Below are positions 33,025-44,721 of a stretch of 64,000 nucleotides of DNA, piece by piece. The notes under the pieces are model-generated. The model did no database searches. It worked only from the letters and a program-made list of their open reading frames with translations, and was not told the origin of the DNA. Positions within the stretch are counted from its first letter, which is position 1. Each line of letters starts with the position of its first letter. Source of the stretch: Siphonodentalium dalli (taxonomy: Eukaryota > Mollusca > Scaphopoda > Gadilida > Siphonodentaliidae); NCBI GenBank assembly GCA_032622095.1, contig CP136063.1:279739426-279803425 (forward strand). The letters are read 5' to 3'. Position numbers and translations under genes: made by a program.

Positions 33025-33932
33025 ATGGATTTAATCCCAGACGCCGTGTTGGTCGCAGTGCAAAGATGTTCGGTAGTGGACATTGCTAACTGGAGTCTCC
33101 AGTCTAGCAGGGGCTACCTGACCCTTTGCCTGGAGTTCCGGACTGAAGATGCTGGCATCCAGAGATCGCAAGCCCGGGACACCAACTCCAAGACCACCCG
33201 CTGTCCAATGAAGAGTGGGAAGAAGGGACCCACAAAGAAAAAGACGCCTTCAAGAAAGAAAAGGGATGCCGCCAGACGGGCGAAATGGAAGAAACAGAAG
33301 GGGGTGACTGTTGATCGGCCAGTCGCCCCTCCCCGTGTGGTTCAGCCGTCTAGAGTCACAGCCGGCAGGCCGGAGTTGTCTGAGAGACGCCCAGACGACC
33401 CGGCCAGCATGGAGACAGGTGACATCAGACGAGCTAGCAGGGACTCCGTTGATCTGCCGGAGGTCCCTGCTGTCGTCACTGAAGCAGGCGGAAACAGGGA
33501 CGCGGATTCCAACAGGGACGTTCCTGGCAACTTCCTGCCGCCAACTTCGCTGTGGAACTGGAATCACCACCTGGTCAGTTCCATCCAGGGGATGAATCGA
33601 ACACCGACGCCCCTCCGACGCCGGAGTACCTGGAAATGCCGGCTTCTCCACCTACCAGGGAGGCAGAACCACCAGATATAGATCAGCTGATCCAAGATCT
33701 TAAAGACCGGATCCTTGTAGAATATAACCAAGGAAAGACACACAGTTTCAACAAGGCAGAGAGAGAGCTAATCAAAAACAGAATTGTCTACACAGGAGAC
33801 GATGCCTCTGATCCGGCGACAGTTGATGTCACAATCCACGACACTGACACCAGCACACCTCCCTCGGATGCCTCTTCGTCAGCACCACCACCGGCGAAGA
33901 GGCATGGGAAGAAAAAGACAAAGAAAAGATGA
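33025..33932 (+). pseudogene. Frameshifted retroelement-like ORF (putative accessory/gag-like)
   Basis: From ATG 33025 (MDLIPDAVLVAVQRCSVVDI) the frame runs to about 33,540; the natural continuation is one base shifted, from ...LPAANFAVELESPP through to the TGA at 33930-33932 (ends AKRHGKKKTKKR). The N-terminal ~45 residues form a compact WSLQSSRGYLTLCLEF unit, then a very basic KKGPTKKKTPSRKKRDAARR stretch, a Pro/Ser-rich linker, and an acidic helix DIDQLIQDLKDRILVEYN. This layout resembles ORF1 proteins of invertebrate retroelements, but I cannot name the family. An AATAAA lies at 33981. The base composition is richer in GC than the flanks, suggesting insertion. The direct evidence for breakage is the frame change without splice sites. 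Confidence 0.55.
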
Positions 33933-34314
33933 AGAACTAAAAATTGCTGCTTTTTTCTTCTTTTTTTCTTCATGTTTTTCATAATAAAGCTGAAAATGAG
34001 GGGTTAAGGAAAGGGTCACTCGACCCTTTCGAAGATCCCGGGGTTAGCCCCCCAAAACTACCAACCCTACTACCGGCCACTGTGTTTTCATTGTGGACGG
34101 AGCCATCCAACGGAATAACGTGTTTACGGCCACTGAGGGCTTAGTTCAGAATAAAATAAGTCCAATATTAACATATAGGAATATTTATCTATTTAATTAT
34201 GCGCATACACCTCATGAGGGGAGAAAGCCCCTAGCGACAGCTAATTCCCTTTTTATGACATTAGAAATGGTATAGGTATGTGAACTTTATGTCACTTTAA
34301 TAACAAAAATAGTA

Positions 34315-35225
34315 GCGCTCCGGGATTGATACATCAATTCTTGGGACCGGGATGTTGATAATATGCATATATATATGGAAAGAGGGTTTTTCTTCAATTT
34401 TCGAGTCGATATAGGCCAACCATATGGGGAAGCAAGCACCCAGTAACCCCTAAATACCATTTATGGTACAGCTCTGTGCAGGAGATGTCACTTTACTTAA
34501 TTATACTAGAGCTCCGGGGTGGAGACACGCATTCGTGGGGAAAAGATGGTGATATGTGAAAATATGGGGTTTTTTAAACCCAATTTTAAGTCAATTAGTA
34601 CACCATATGAGAGGAGCAAGCCCACAGGGACCCCTACTTCCCTTTCTATGACCATATAAATTGTACATATCTGTGCAGGAGATATCCCTTTACTGGAATT
34701 TACTAGAACTGCGGGGTGGAAACACATTCATGGGGCAGGGATGCTGATATGCATTTGGAAATATGTTTTTTATTCAAATTTCGAGTCTATATATAGGCCC
34801 ACCATATGCGGGAAGCAGTTCACCAATAACTCCTAATTCCCTTTTTATGACCATGGGAATGCTATATAGCTGTGCAGGAGATGTCCCCTTACTAAAATTT
34901 ACGAGAACTACGGTGTGGAGACACATATTCGTGGGGCAGAGATGCTGATAACATGAAAATAGGCGGGGGTGTTTGTTTTTTTAGTAAGTAAACCATATGA
35001 GGGAAGCAAGACCCACAGGGACCCCTAATTCCCTTTTTTGTGACCGTGGATATGTATATATCTGTGCAGGAGATGTCCCGCGTTAATCAAATATACTAGA
35101 GATCCGGGATGGAGACACACATTCATGGGACATGGATGCTGTGACATGAAAATATGTGCATCTTTTTGGGCCAATTTCAAGTAAATAAGTACTTGTATAT
35201 CATATATGAGTGTAGCAAGCCACTG
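34315..35225 (+). repeat. Satellite of ~195 bp, about five copies
   Basis: The word CTCCGGGGTGGAGACAC or a variant starts near 34318, 34512, 34709, 34908 and 35102 (periods 194-199). Each unit continues with GGGGCAGGGATGCTGATATG, AATATG, a T run, CACCATATGAGGGAAGCAAG, ACCCCTAATTCCCTTTTTATGACC and CTGTGCAGGAGATGTCCC. A partial earlier unit lies at 34200-34280. Confidence 0.85.
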
Positions 35226-35239
35226 GCGATACCCAATTT

Positions 35240-35540
35240 GTATGACACAAGCGCCAAAACATGCGCCATTAGTCGCACAAAACGTCGCTTGTGTCGCTAA
35301 TGGCGCACTTTTTGACGCTTTCGGCGCACGCCGATAGCGACAAAAAGTGCGCCATTACGGCGCACATTTTGTCGCTTGTGGCGCTTTCGGCGCGCCGAAA
35401 CATGCGCTAATATCGCAGTTTTTTGTCGCTTTCGGCGCGCCGAAACATGCGCTAATATCGCACATTTTGTCGCTTTCGGCGCGTTACTAATGGCGCACTT
35501 TTTGTCGCTTTCGGTGCGCACCGGAAGCGCCATTAGGAAG
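35240..35540. repeat. Palindromic GC-rich array of GGCGCACTTTTTGTCGCTTTC units
   Basis: Repeats of AATGGCGCACTTTTTGTCGC and CTTTCGGCGCGCCGAAACAT; TTTCGGCGCGCCGAAA is a perfect palindrome present twice. A ~50-55 bp unit repeats at about 35395 and 35446. The composition differs sharply from both sides. The minus-strand 78-codon frame through it is a repeat artefact. Confidence 0.75.
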
Positions 35541-36552
35541 TGGCCCTAATAGTATTCCATACCAGGGGCCTGTTTCATGAAGCAATGTCATAAGATTATC
35601 TTAAGATGGACTTAATCTAAGATCTAAGGTGCATCTTATGATGTAACTTTTCCGTTTCAAGAACGCGTTTCACAAAACAAGATTAAGTCCTACTTAAGTA
35701 GTAATTTAAGTTCGCGCGCTTTTAGACTGGCTCTCGACAATTTATTACAGCTATGCACAGAAAATGTTGGTTCTGTGTATGTCATATGCCTAGGTACAGT
35801 GTCTGGTGACAGATACTAGGGCGTGTCTAAGAATAATTATGATATTTTAATGCAAGGGCGATAATCAGTATAATGACTGGTACATACTTAACTGCACGAG
35901 CGCGCTTTTTAACTGTGTTTTCGCGTCAGACCCCATCCACACATAGCTGCATGCTTCCAATGCCTATTTTATTCAAACGTAACGAGCTCAAATATATTAT
36001 TTAAGTTATTAAAGGGACTTATACATCGTAACTCAGAATGTGAACCTTCACCCATATAACATGCCACAACGGCGACGCGAGACATATGTTCGCTCCTTTC
36101 AATGCTGATATTAGGTTCTAATGCATTATACGTCTTTGAAGCATCTATAATACCAGGAAACGGAATATGTCGCCACGACGGCATACACATACAATACACC
36201 ACAATGGAAGCACTGAGCTAAACGATCTTTATTGATTGCCAACATTCATGGAATACTAACACGAAAGGCTCTTTATTTATATTGCTATATATAATGTGAA
36301 TAGGACTTCATATCGTGCTCCAAATAGACTTATTTCCAATCTGAGACATACTTGTAGAAGCCATATATAAATGATGTTAATGCCATTTGCTCTGGTTCTG
36401 TTGACAAATGTGCTAAACGTCTGAATTAACAAACTGCGTATGAACTTCGAAAGTACGTTACGTTGAACGACATTCTGCATGTATGTTTTAATAAAAACCA
36501 AATCAACTACTTCTAATAAAGAGCGTTTATAATTAACAACACGTGAACAGAC

Positions 36553-36668
36553 GGCCGGTTCACAGGGCCCTGTGGAAATTACTAAAATAACAATATAGGC
36601 TATACCACTGGTATAGTCTATATTGGTATTTTAGTAATTCCCCCAGGGGTCTGTGGGCCGGTTCACAG
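36553..36668. repeat. Hairpin insertion in copy A with 13-base direct repeats
   Basis: GGCCGGTTCACAG stands at 36553-36565 and 36656-36668. Between them, TGTGGAAATTACTAAAATAA... pairs with the inverted right arm around a turn at about 36609. Copy B at the same place reads AGATGGTTCATAGTGAAATA with one copy of the flank and no hairpin. Confidence 0.75.
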
Positions 36669-36897
36669 TGATATTATATGTTCTTTCGCGGATCCCGATG
36701 TGCCCGCGCGGTCCGTATACTATATACATGCTATATATCTTTTTATTTCATAGTTAATAGATTACGATAATATACATAATAATAATAAAATAACATATAT
36801 TATGTATTATTATCTTGCCAATATATATACGGGGTACATTTACAATACATTTTACAATCAAATTATAACATAATAATATAGAAAGGCAATTTAAGTA

Positions 36898-36898
<1 letters not shown>

Positions 36899-36933
<35 letters not shown>
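36899..36933. repeat. AAT microsatellite
   Basis: About eleven AAT units inside copy A; absent at the matching place in copy B. Confidence 0.9.
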
Positions 36934-36934
<1 letters not shown>

Positions 36935-37521
36935 GCTGACATAAGCATTTATTTAAAAAAATGAGTATAAATCATTCACTATTATCCTCGATGTGAAAAT
37001 GTTGGGACTAATTGTCTCAACATGATTATTGTCTACAGTGCGATTGGGTGATTTGAATCGCAAATGATGTTCAACTCTATGTAAATATATTCTTGTTGTA
37101 ACAGCAATTAGACATGTATATATAGTCCAGTCTTGGCAGTTTACAGTTAGTAGCGGACACCCCGCCAATCTTGCAATCACTGGTCACGTCACTGCTATAG
37201 CTTACCAGTTGGTTATTAATGACTACCATTTCTGAAACACCCATCCGTGCTAGCAAGGTGTTATTCAGTTAAATGTGTTTATAACAATATATACATGAAC
37301 TAAATCCCATCCACATTTCGGACCAACTGCGGATCACAACGTATGTCTTAACTTTAAGATGATCTTATGACACCTCACACCAGTCTTAAAGTTAAGACCA
37401 AAGTTAAGACCATCTTAGGTTAAGACTTTGTTCGCGAAACGCACTTATGACTGAAGTTTGAACTTATGACAATCTTAAGTCCCAACTATGTCATATGTTG
37501 CCGTCATGAAACAGGGCCCAG

Positions 37522-38755
37522 GGCATGGGAGAGTTTCGCTCTTCCATGTTTTGGATTGAGATCATGCGTGCGTGTAATTTGTCTCCGCTGTCAACTAGTT
37601 ACTCTTTGTTCTCAATAACAAAAAACAACCGTGGTTCAACCTCTTGTTTTGGTGAGAGATTTTGTTTTAGAGCTGCATAAATTTACGTCGTGACAATCAC
37701 GCGAGTCAACAATGCATACGTCAAACCATTTTCTTCGTGTCACGTACGTACACTGTTTTAGCTATCGCCAAAAACATTATATATCAACGGTACATTCACT
37801 TAAAATAAAATATTCATTTTTGCGCTTCGTGCGTGACTTGTTTGTACCTTACTTGTTTTACGCGGGATTTGAAATGCAACACAGTGGGTCCAGTGTACAT
37901 ATAAACAGACCCGTGCATCTATAACACACACACATGAGGCCGAACAGCTAGTATCAATGGCTACCCATCTTGCACAATGACGTAACCTCTACATCACATC
38001 ATCCATCACAATGCATACAAAAAGGAAGATACTTCAAAATTGTTGCAATTCGAATAAATTAGATGGGGTTATTGCGTTCGCCTGTCTAAGAATAGTATCT
38101 AATTTATTATAAATTATCCCATAATATCCTGTAGCATATAACAATCAGGTTCTTCGCTATCGTTCTTTCCGTCCAACTCTGGCAAGGATTACACGTCCCC
38201 AGCTAAATATGAAGGTAATGATTTAAAGTGGGAAATAATCTTTAAATGTACCCATGGTACTCGCTGTGGGTAAGATGACAAACATGCATGTATTTAAAAC
38301 ATCACTATTAAGAAGAACATGGAAAAAATAGCTAAATTTTGTTCTTATATTCATTACTGATAGCTCTACAATAACGAACATTCGTGTGTTGAAGAAATTA
38401 TTATGTAAACAAAACTGTTACAGTGATTAGTCAGCAAACATCGCTAATCGTGTAGTAAGTTCAAATATTTATGATTTTCAGAATATTTTTTAATGTTTTG
38501 ACCTTTTCCAATGATTAGTACCGTCAAGTTCTGATTAAACTTTGGCATATTATTTTAATAATTGGACTGTTCTCGGTAATTCTGTAACAGTAATGTTTAC
38601 ATAACAATGATTTTTACATGCGAAATTTCTTTATTGTGAGTTATCTATAAATGAAAATAAGATAGAAGTCAATATATTTTTTCATGTACTTGTTGATAGT
38701 TGTTTTACAGAATTTTCTTTTATTTCGCATGAACCCATTTCGAAGATATTGAGTC
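37522..38755. other. Gene-free interval between elements
   Basis: A 70-codon frame at 37712-37924 lacks features. No repeats recognised. Confidence 0.4.
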
Positions 38756-38758
38756 CCT

Positions 38759-39163
38759 TTAAAGATGCATAGTCCGATTAAGCGCCCCCTCAATTACTAT
38801 TTATTTGGAATCGGGGGTAAAACATATTTGATTCGAGTCGAGGAACCCACCTATTAAAGATCAGAGTTATTAGATATCGATTTTTGAAATCTATGATTTT
38901 CACCATCGAGACTTATTAGTGGCCCAGTAAAAAGTCGACGAACTGACGGTCTCGGACCAAATTGCGGATGAAGATGGATAGCTCTAAAATCAAGAGGTAA
39001 TGCAAAATTTCGCCGAACAACATGTTGATAAATAACACGTTTCGGGCAATTTTATACTATAGTTGACAGTGGTTAGCATTATTTTTGGGCAATTCTAAAA
39101 ATGTTGTTGTTTATGGAATCTGATTATACGGGGACCATCGAATCGGATTGAGTACCTTTAAAA
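38759..39163. mobile_element. MITE, TTAAAGGTACTCAATCCGAT-type ends, copy 1
   Basis: The left end TTAAAGATGCATAGTCCGAT and the inverted right end TTTAAAGGTACTCAATCCGA form imperfect TIRs. Internal blocks GATTCGAGTCGAGGAACCCA, GATGAAGATGGATA, GATAAATAACACGTTT, ATAGTTGACAGTGGTTAGCA and ACGGGGACCATC are shared with copy 2 at 54825-55288. No ORF. Confidence 0.75.
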
Positions 39164-40164
39164 CATAGTATTTACTCGCGTTTAACGTTTCTTTTATAAA
39201 CCAGATATATACATTTGAGGCTTAATTCTAATAATGTCGCTTTAATCTTGAGATAGCTAATTTAATCCATTATATTTATATAAGTATGATTGGTGAGTAG
39301 TTATCCCATAGGAAATGTTCAGATCATGAGGTCGTTTGTTGAACTTATTATCTAAACATTTCCCTCAATAAATAGGGCTCCATCTGCACTTGTATTTATC
39401 TGTCGTCTGCTTTTATCATATTAACATCCCTCCAAATAAATAATAGACTGTTCCAATGTATACTTTTATAACTGAATGGGAGAATCCATTTAGTATAGAA
39501 AGGGTTAACTCGATTGTAAAAGAATCACGATAGGGCGTTTGGTCAAACGTCTAATGAATATAAATGTGTCTAAATTATGCAATTCAGGGCCCAGTTTCGT
39601 GAAGCAAGGACTTAAGATGGTCTTAAGATGGACTTAATCTAAGATGTATGGTGGATCTTATGATGTTACTGTTCCGTTTCACGAACGCGTTTCATAAAAC
39701 AATTTTAAGTCCATCTTAAGTAGAAAGTTAAGTCCCGTGCTTTTAGACTGGCTCTCGACAATTTGTTACAGCTATGTGCAGAAAATATTGGTTATGTGTA
39801 TGCTATATGGCTAGGTATTGTCTGGTGATAGATAATAGGGCGTGTCTAGGCATAATTATGAAAGGGCGATAATCAGAATAGTGACTGGTGCTTACTGCAT
39901 GGGCGCGCCTTTTAACTATGTTTTGGCGTCATATTCCATGCATACACAGCTGTATGCTTCAAATACCTATTATATTCAAATAGAACGAGCCCCAATATAT
40001 TATTTAAGTTATCAAAGGGACTTATAAATCATAACTCTGGGTGAGCCTTCACCTATAGCGCATGCCACTGAGGCCATTGCATATGTTCGCTCCTTTCGGG
40101 TTGGTGATATTATATAGGTTCTAATACATTATACGTCTTTGAAGCATCTATAATACTAGGAAAC

Positions 40165-41290
40165 AGAGACGTGGCGACAGGGGGGGGGGGGGTTGGGGGG
40201 GGGGGGGGGGGGGGTTCTGACCCCCAACTTTGGACAATATTTTCAAAAGTTGGAAATTTCATACCTGCCAAAACATTAGTTGGAAATTTCACACCAACAA
40301 TAGGTTAAAAATGTTCTTGTAATTTGATTTTCAAGCAATTTATGGGGGGGGGGGATTAATTGTTTTTGGACCAATATTTGCATATTTTACCATTTTTTGT
40401 CAAAATTTTAGACTGAAATGGTTATCAGTTGAAAATTTTCCAACCTTAGGGGGGGTGGGGGGGGGGGTGACAGGTTGGAAATTTCCAACATTTGGAAGGC
40501 TTGTGCCCTGATCCCTTTCCATGACCAGTCAAAACTGCTAGTTAGTTTAAGAAAACAATATTGTCATACATTTGGTCAACATTGTCATTGGAAATGTCAT
40601 CTGTTGGAATTTTTGCAACCTAAGTCAGGTTTGAAATTTCCAACTCTAGGAAGGCTTGAGTCTAGTCTGGATGCTAGGATTTTGCGATTTTCTTGTTCAG
40701 ATTTCCAAATTTTCGCACCATGGTCGGTCCGGTGTGTAATTCTCCCTCCCCGTGGCCAATAAAAAACTGCTAATTAATTTAACAAAACAATATTTTGCTA
40801 CATTTGGTCAAACTTGTGGACTGAAATGGTCATCAGTTGGAGAATTTTCCAACCTGAGGGGGAGTATGAGTTTGAAATTTCCAACACTAAGAAAGCTTCA
40901 GTTGAGGCCAGTTCAGATGCCAGTCGCGATTTTCTTGTATAGTTTAAAAAATGTTCTCACACCGGGCCGAAAAACCATGGTCGGCCCGATGTGTCCTGGT
41001 CTCTTGCCCGTAGCCGTGTGCATTTATTTGTCTGGAGTTAGACCACTAGATGTTAGGATTTATGCAATTTTCAGGTTAAAATATCTGAATATTCTCATAC
41101 CGGGAATATAGAACCATGGTTTATGAATATATAGAATATTAGGCCCGAGCACTGAGGTGAAAGGGGGGGGGGGGTGCAAATGGAATTATGCAAAACTTGT
41201 GTTTGGTCTGATTCTGATTCAAGGGGGCAGTTGGAATTTCCCAAGGTGGACCCCCCCCCCCCCCCAACGGAGACCCTCTAGCCACGCTAC
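40165..41290. mobile_element. G-run element with TTGGAAATTTCCAAC words, inserted in copy B
   Basis: Copy A lacks this segment. The left end GACGTGGCGACAGGGGGG and the inverted right end TAGCGTGGCTAGAGGG are similar. Internal units of ~234 bp repeat (AAAACTGCTAGTTAGTTTAA at 40532, AAAACTGCTAATTAATTTAA at 40764), each with GTTGGAAATTTCCAAC variants, CCATGGTCGG and G runs. The two frames of 95 and 119 codons across it are repeat translations. Confidence 0.65.
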
Positions 41291-41448
41291 ACCATGTCGG
41301 AACCACTGAGCGAAAAGCTCTTTAATAATGCCAACAGTCGTGGAATACTGATACAAAACACTCTTTATGTATATTACTGTAATCTGAATTGTACTTCATA
41401 TCATGCTCCAAATAGACTTATTTCCAATCTGGGACATAATTGTAGAAG

Positions 41449-41736
41449 TACGGAAGCGTATTCGGGACATGGTAGCAAAAACAATAAAGTCTTTATCTCA
41501 AAATTTTGACTTTATAAACTCAAAATTTTGACTTTTTATCTCGAAATATTGACTTTCAAATTCAAAATTTTGACTTTTTATCTCGAAATTTCGACTTTAT
41601 AAGTAAAAATTTTGACTTTTTATCTCAAAATTTTTACTTTCAAACTCAAAATATTTTATAAAGTCAAAATTTTGAGATAAAAAGTCAAAATTTTGACTTT
41701 ATTTTTTGTTTTACCTGTCCCGAATACGCTTCCGTA
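41449..41736. mobile_element. 288 bp MITE with 6-base target duplication, inserted in copy B
   Basis: TIRs TACGGAAGCGTATTCGGGAC on both ends, flanked by TAGAAG at 41443-41448 and 41737-41742. Copy A (about 36353) has a single TAGAAGCCATATA without the element. The interior is a tandem array of ~28-base units built on CAAAATTTTGACTTTTTATC, which is itself partly palindromic. Confidence 0.85.
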
Positions 41737-42893
41737 TAGAAGCCATATAAATTATGTTAATGCCATCTGCTCTGCTTCTGTTGACAAATATGCTAAACGC
41801 CTGTTATAATTAATAAACTACGTGTGAACTTCGAAACTACGCACAGGGCTACGTTGAACGACACTTTTGCAAAGATGTTTTAATAAAACCAAAGCGACGA
41901 CTTTTAGTAAATAGCGTTTATAACTAACACGTGAATAGATGGTTCATAGTGAAATATGTTCTATATATATGATATATGCGATATCTTTGTTATTTGATAG
42001 TTAATAAAAATGTGATGCAGATGTAATATATGTTATACATTGGATCTGAGATTCACGTCGGTGATTCATGAAAAAATACCCGGGCTTATTATGTGTTATT
42101 ATCCTGTCGATATATATACTGGGTACATATACGTTATTATTACCAAAATATGGTACAGCATCGGCACATTTAATTAACATATATATCTTTACCCCCCCCC
42201 CTCCCCTGCTAGGAGAGTATTATTTACAGAATACATTTTATAATCAAATTATTATTTATAATAATTTAGAAAGGAAAGCATATAATAATACTAGCCGACA
42301 TCAGAATTTATCAAAAGAATGAGTCGAAGTCATTCACTATTATCCTTGATGTGAAAATGTTCGGACCAATTGTCACAACATGATTACTGCCTACAGTACG
42401 ATTGTGTGATTTGAATCGCAAATAATGTCCAAGGCTATGAAAATATTTTCTTTTTGTTACAGCAATTAGAAATGTATAGTCCGGTCTTGGCGGTTTACAG
42501 TTAGTATATATAATGAATGGACACCAGTCACACTCCGCCAATCGCGCAACCACTGGCCACGTCCCTGCTATAGCGTGCCAGTTGGTTATTAATTATATAC
42601 TACCATTTCCGAAATATTTATCTTATAAGACACCTCACACCAGACTTAAAGTTAAGACCATATTAAGTTAGGACCGTGTTCGAGAAACGCACTTATGACT
42701 GAAGTTTGAACTTATGACCATCTTAAGTCCCAACTATGTCATAAGTTGCTTTCATAAAACTGGGCCCAGTATATTATTAGTCTACGATTTTTTTCAGAAT
42801 CAACGATTGTGTTTTCCAAATTTATGTTTTCCAAAATCACTCTAACATTATCGGTCACCATACAATCTTCGTAATGGTTAGAGCACAAGAATT

Positions 42894-42946
42894 GTTCTTT
42901 ACCAGAATCAATCGAGTCGAAGACGATATTTATTCTGGTAAAGAAC
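42894..42946. repeat. Short hairpin
   Basis: GTTCTTTACCAGAAT at 42894-42908 pairs perfectly with its reverse complement at 42932-42946 around a 23-base loop. Confidence 0.7.
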
Positions 42947-43307
42947 TATTCGCGTGCTTTAGCTGACCGACTTAGAGCACAATTGATCCCACATAATGCA
43001 ATCAACTGGAAAGGTGCCGTGCGCTGGACACAATAACTGGTTAGTCACGCCCAACAACGTGATTAACATGAACTGATCGCCGTTGAATGTAAATAGATAT
43101 ATATATATTTTCACTCTTATCCAATTTACCCCCCCCCCTCCCCTCGTTATATGTTATACATTGGATCTGAGATTTCTCGTTTGTCTGTCACTTGATAAAG
43201 TCTATGTTAGACGAAAGCTCGTGAGAAAAAAATATACAATAGGTCTTAAAGGTGTTACCATTTATTTCAACCCAACTATCAATCAGACCTATACGGCTAC
43301 ACTACTT

Positions 43308-43330
43308 TATATATATATATATATATATAT
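43308..43330. repeat. AT microsatellite
   Basis: About eleven AT dinucleotides. The frames at 43083-43557 run through it and are not genes. Confidence 0.85.
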
Positions 43331-43414
43331 CCGAATCAACGCGGACTGGTCCCACTTTGAAGCGCCCGTGCGATTTGTCTGCATGTTATGAGTTGCGTGT
43401 GCCCAACACTAGGG

Positions 43415-44037
43415 ACAAGAAAACCATAGTCAGAAATGGTAACGCCACCAAGATCATATTATTAGCCATAAATATAAATTATAATATAAAATATATTGGT
43501 TACATGAATGCACCGCCTCAGAATTCCGTTAAAACAACTAGTCCTTCAAATTATTAAAAAAAACTACGGCTTATTACTGCAGGTTTTTCATTCACTAAAC
43601 CAGAAAGCTTCTAAATGCGGATAAAAAATTGGGTTCCCGCCATAAAATCTTCAAGTGTGCATGGCCCAACCATTGTTCATACCTAAACATCGAACGCAAT
43701 TAACGCGGTCATAATAGTTACATACTGCAACTATAAGACATCCATCGAATACACACCCCACGAAAACCCGAAATGTGTTGTCCTGCGAGATATCCCATCG
43801 ATATAGCTTCGCCTTTCTACAATATCCTAAAACAATAAAGCTTCTCAAATCATCGGCATAGTCTATAGAACTTTCACGAACTTGGACATTCCAAGTACAG
43901 CTTTTACCGGACCCGGGGTCGCAGTACAACTTTAACGCGTCCCAAAATAACCGGAAAAACCAATTATCTATTTATAAAATCCCCATAGGTCCACATAATT
44001 CTAAAATTTGCCTAACAGTATACACCGGTGGCGTTAA
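43415..44037 (-). repeat. Dispersed duplication, copy 1 (partner 62215-63115)
   Basis: Shared blocks: ACAAGAAAACCATAGTCAG, AAGATCATATTATTAGCCAT, ACCGCCTCAGAATTCCGTTA, ACTACGGCTTATTACTGCAG, CCAGAAAGCTTCTAAATGCG, GTGCATGGCCCAACCATTGT, AATTAACGCGGTCATAAT, ACACACCCCACGAAAACCCG and CGGAAAAACCAATTATCTAT. On the minus strand one frame stays open across both copies' central part (YDRVNC-RCLGMN-GWAMH), with few amino-acid changes; copy 2 has a stop just upstream. Could be a relic exon or part of a transposon. The function is unknown. Confidence 0.65.
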
Positions 44038-44721
44038 TAATCATTGAACTATTCCTTCGCCGGCCTTGGGAATTGGTGTGCTTTACCAAAAATCAGGGAA
44101 CGATTGCAACAATGGGATTGTGCTCTAAGTCCTATTGATGTTGCCATTCGATTGCTATATTTTTGTTGGACCGAACCATCAGATACCGTATACTCCATAT
44201 ACCGCCCCATACTCCATATACCGCTACTTTCTTCGAAATCAAGTAAAAACTAAGATTATCGCGATTTCAAGCCATCGCTTGGCGGCCTTCTTTGAGACAA
44301 TCATCCTAAAGACATATATTATTGTGCTAGTGCTATACTTTTCCGGTTATTTCCCAGTAAACCGTCTCATTTCGGAAATGACGGCAAATGTGTACTTGAA
44401 CCCGAATTTCTCAAATTCCTCAAGGCTGCCGGTGGGTCAGCCGGTGGATTATTAAAACTGATACCCTATACATCACCGGAATCCACAAAGAAAAAACTGT
44501 ATACGCGAAAACACGCATTTGCATAAAATACTGGTTTGACTGCCGGACTAAAAGGAAATACTTGGCTTGGACGTCGTCAATCTATCAAATAATATGTTTC
44601 AATATTGCTCGGAATGTTTCACATGTCTGTATCTGTGAAAAAATACCACACGGTGTGAAGAATGAAATTCATTAGTTAAACGTGTTCACAGCCAATATTT
44701 GACTATGAGAAACCGGGCTAT

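Larger units (their letters stand above)
35566..37518. mobile_element. PIF/Harbinger-like element, copy A (1953 bp)
   Basis: Flanked by CAG on both sides (35563-35565, 37519-37521), a three-base site of the kind used by PIF/Harbinger. The left end GGGCCTGTTTCATGAAGCAA and the inverted right end GGCCCTGTTTCATGACGGCA agree, followed by repeated CTTAAGAT words in both subterminal regions. It is homologous over its length to copy B at 39588-42766. No transposase ORF; frames such as 35969-36202 and 36953-37180 are short and lack DDE motifs. Contains a 103-base hairpin insertion and an AAT microsatellite. Confidence 0.75.
39588..42766. mobile_element. PIF/Harbinger-like element, copy B (3179 bp, with insertions)
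   Basis: CAG flanks (39585-39587, 42767-42769). The ends GGCCCAGTTTCGTGAAGCAA and, inverted, GGCCCAGTTTTATGAAAGCA match copy A in pattern. Shared interior words include TTTTAGACTGGCTCTCGACA, TTTGAAGCATCTATAATAC, TTGACAAATATGCTAAACG and the minus-strand GAATGGTAGT. The extra 1.2 kb over copy A is explained by two insertions (about 40165-41290 and 41449-41736). Confidence 0.75.

Noticed and set aside
36953-42553. Similar minus-strand frames in Harbinger copies A (36953-37180) and B (42311-42553), ending ...PNIFTSRIIVND
   Set aside because: The similarity follows from the DNA duplication; both are short, start at different places and lack transposase motifs.
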